The notes below the pieces were generated by a model. It had not been told where the DNA came from, did no database searches, and saw nothing but the letters and a program-made list of their open reading frames with translations. A stretch of DNA of 64,000 nt, from NCBI RefSeq assembly GCF_025340265.1, contig NZ_CP022707.1:310001-374000 (forward strand), given 5' to 3'. Position 1 is the stretch's first letter. Every line of letters starts with the position of its first letter. The stretch comes from Novosphingobium sp. 9 (GTDB lineage Bacteria > Pseudomonadota > Alphaproteobacteria > Sphingomonadales > Sphingomonadaceae). The position numbers were made by a program, and so were the translations under genes. Shown here piece by piece: positions 55,083-64,000 of this stretch.

Positions 55083-55238
55083 TCAATAAAGCGGGACCGC
55101 GATGCCGGGCGACGCGACCGACGCGCACCCGAAAGCGTGGGCCGAGACGAACGTCCCGCCGAACGCGGCGGTCAGCAGCAGCATCGCAGCCCAGAGGGGC
55201 AGCGTGGTGATGTCAGAAGCAGGGATACGAACACGCAT
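55083..55238 (-). CDS. Small single-helix membrane protein, first gene of the DUF2975 operon
   Basis: 51 residues from the ATG at 55238, with GGAG upstream. One hydrophobic stretch (TLPLWAAMLLLTAAFGGTFV) is followed by SAHAFGCASVASPGIAVPLY. It ends 22 bases before the first DUF2975 gene, on the same strand and just downstream of the operator-like array. That makes it the probable operon head. No family is recognised. A membrane micro-protein that modulates the DUF2975 proteins is a guess from context. Confidence 0.55.
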   Translation of the reverse strand: MRVRIPASDITTLPLWAAMLLLTAAFGGTFVSAHAFGCASVASPGIAVPLY

Positions 55239-55260
55239 GTTCCGTTCTCCGATATGGCTC

Positions 55261-55323
55261 ATATCGAATTTCAATAATATCGAGTCGCCATATCGTCAAT
55301 CGATAATATCGAAATTCGATAAT
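55261..55323. repeat. AT-rich operator-like array between the DUF2975 operon and rpoB
   Basis: ATATCGA lies at 55261-55267, 55277-55283 and 55306-55312, with ATATCGT at 55290-55296 (spacings 16, 13, 16). CGATAAT lies at 55301-55307 and 55317-55323 (spacing 16). The block is strikingly AT-rich in a high-GC genome. It is placed where the XRE protein would autoregulate its operon, and its edge is about 50 bases from the rpoB -35. Confidence 0.6.
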
Positions 55324-55374
55324 TTCGCTCCACCGAAACGAGTCCCGCACCGCAGAAATCCGTACGCCACCCCT

Positions 55375-55403
55375 TTGACAGACCCCGCACCTTTTCCTAT
55401 ATC
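55375..55403 (+). promoter_or_regulatory. rpoB: rpoBC promoter
   Basis: TTGACA at 55375-55380, a 17-base spacer and TATATC at 55398-55403 form a near-consensus housekeeping promoter. Transcription would start near 55410, leaving a leader of about 265 bases before rpoB. Confidence 0.7.
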
Positions 55404-55409
55404 GCGGGA

Positions 55410-55674
55410 GCCCGACGCTTCGAGCAAGGCAGGCCCATGCGCGGGGGCCTGCTCCGAAAGGAAGCGATCTTACGGCATTCATCTGACGCGAAAGGCTGCA
55501 GGCCGCGGCATGGGGAAACCCGTGAAAACCGCCGTGCCGTGCGGCCTTTAGGCGTTTCGGTGACGTTCCATTCTTCGGGTGGGGCGACGTCCTCGCAAGA
55601 CGAAATTCACGATGGCGCGTGCCCGGCGAATCAGCCTGTCGCGCGTCTCAAAAGCGAAGAGGCAAGACCTTCTC
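55410..55674 (+). promoter_or_regulatory. Structured 5' leader of rpoB
   Basis: Stem 1: GCAGGCCC (55429-55436) with GGGCCTGC (55445-55452). Stem 2: GGCCGCGGCA (55501-55510) with TGCCGTGCGGCC (55535-55546, two-base bulge), followed by TTT, which makes it attenuator-like. No gene is credible in this interval. A role in controlling RNA polymerase synthesis is inferred. Confidence 0.4.
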
Positions 55675-59835
<4,161 letters not shown>

Positions 59836-59911
59836 AATTCGGGGCGCTGTCTCCCGAAGACAGCGCTCCTTCACGCCGCATGAAAGAATTCACCCCCAGA
59901 GGGACTGAACT

Positions 59912-64000
<4,089 letters not shown>

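Overview
The window is one high-GC chromosomal segment of an alphaproteobacterium. It is most likely a member of the Sphingomonadales and plausibly Novosphingobium-like. The pointers are the style of the housekeeping proteins (RpoB, RpoC, GroEL, DNA polymerase I), a CIRCE-controlled groSL pair, a DUF4167 protein, a bacterial Cdc48-type AAA ATPase and an EcfG-type promoter motif. The genus is an inference from reading alone.

Positions 1 to about 12,900 hold part of a P2-like prophage. Its structural genes follow the P2 plan: portal (Q) and large terminase (P) on the plus strand, and scaffold/protease (O), capsid (N), small terminase (M), head completion (L), tail X, R and S, baseplate J, tail protein I and fibre H on the minus strand. 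It departs from P2 in several ways. Baseplate genes V and W are missing between S and J, there is no lysis cassette between X and R, gpL carries a frameshift in a G-run, and no integrase or repressor is visible. A D12-class adenine methyltransferase closes the plus-strand arm. It is followed by a 770-base AT-richer region with two repeat systems, then a tRNA-Val(TAC).

Positions 13,100 to 35,000 are chromosomal metabolism. They include a membrane diguanylate cyclase, and a methylcrotonyl-CoA carboxylase operon (mccB, DUF3088, mccA, GNAT, MaoC). They also include a succinate-semialdehyde-type dehydrogenase, inorganic pyrophosphatase and an M61 protease. The translation operon hisS-prfA-prmC is followed by a DUF4167 protein, lnt, metK, a mercaptopyruvate sulfurtransferase, glutathione peroxidase and a 3-oxoacid CoA-transferase pair.

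Positions 35,000 to 53,000 hold a universal stress protein, a candidate terminator-ended small RNA, a Cdc48-like ATPase, a glutaminyl cyclase lipoprotein, an MscS channel and polA. After these come a small stress lipoprotein with an EcfG-like promoter and a class-A-beta-lactamase-like serine hydrolase lacking the usual deacylating Glu. An Asp/Asn hydroxylase, groSL with CIRCE, a MATE transporter, a cytochrome c lipoprotein, a Met/Gln-rich secreted protein and rplJ-rplL complete this part.

Positions 53,300 to 64,000 carry the most unusual arrangement. rplJL lies on the minus strand, while rpoB and rpoC lie on the plus strand. Between them sits a minus-strand operon: a small membrane protein, two DUF2975 membrane proteins and an XRE regulator. 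Its AT-rich upstream region carries repeated ATATCGA/CGATAAT elements about 50 bases from the rpoB promoter. rpoC runs off the right edge.
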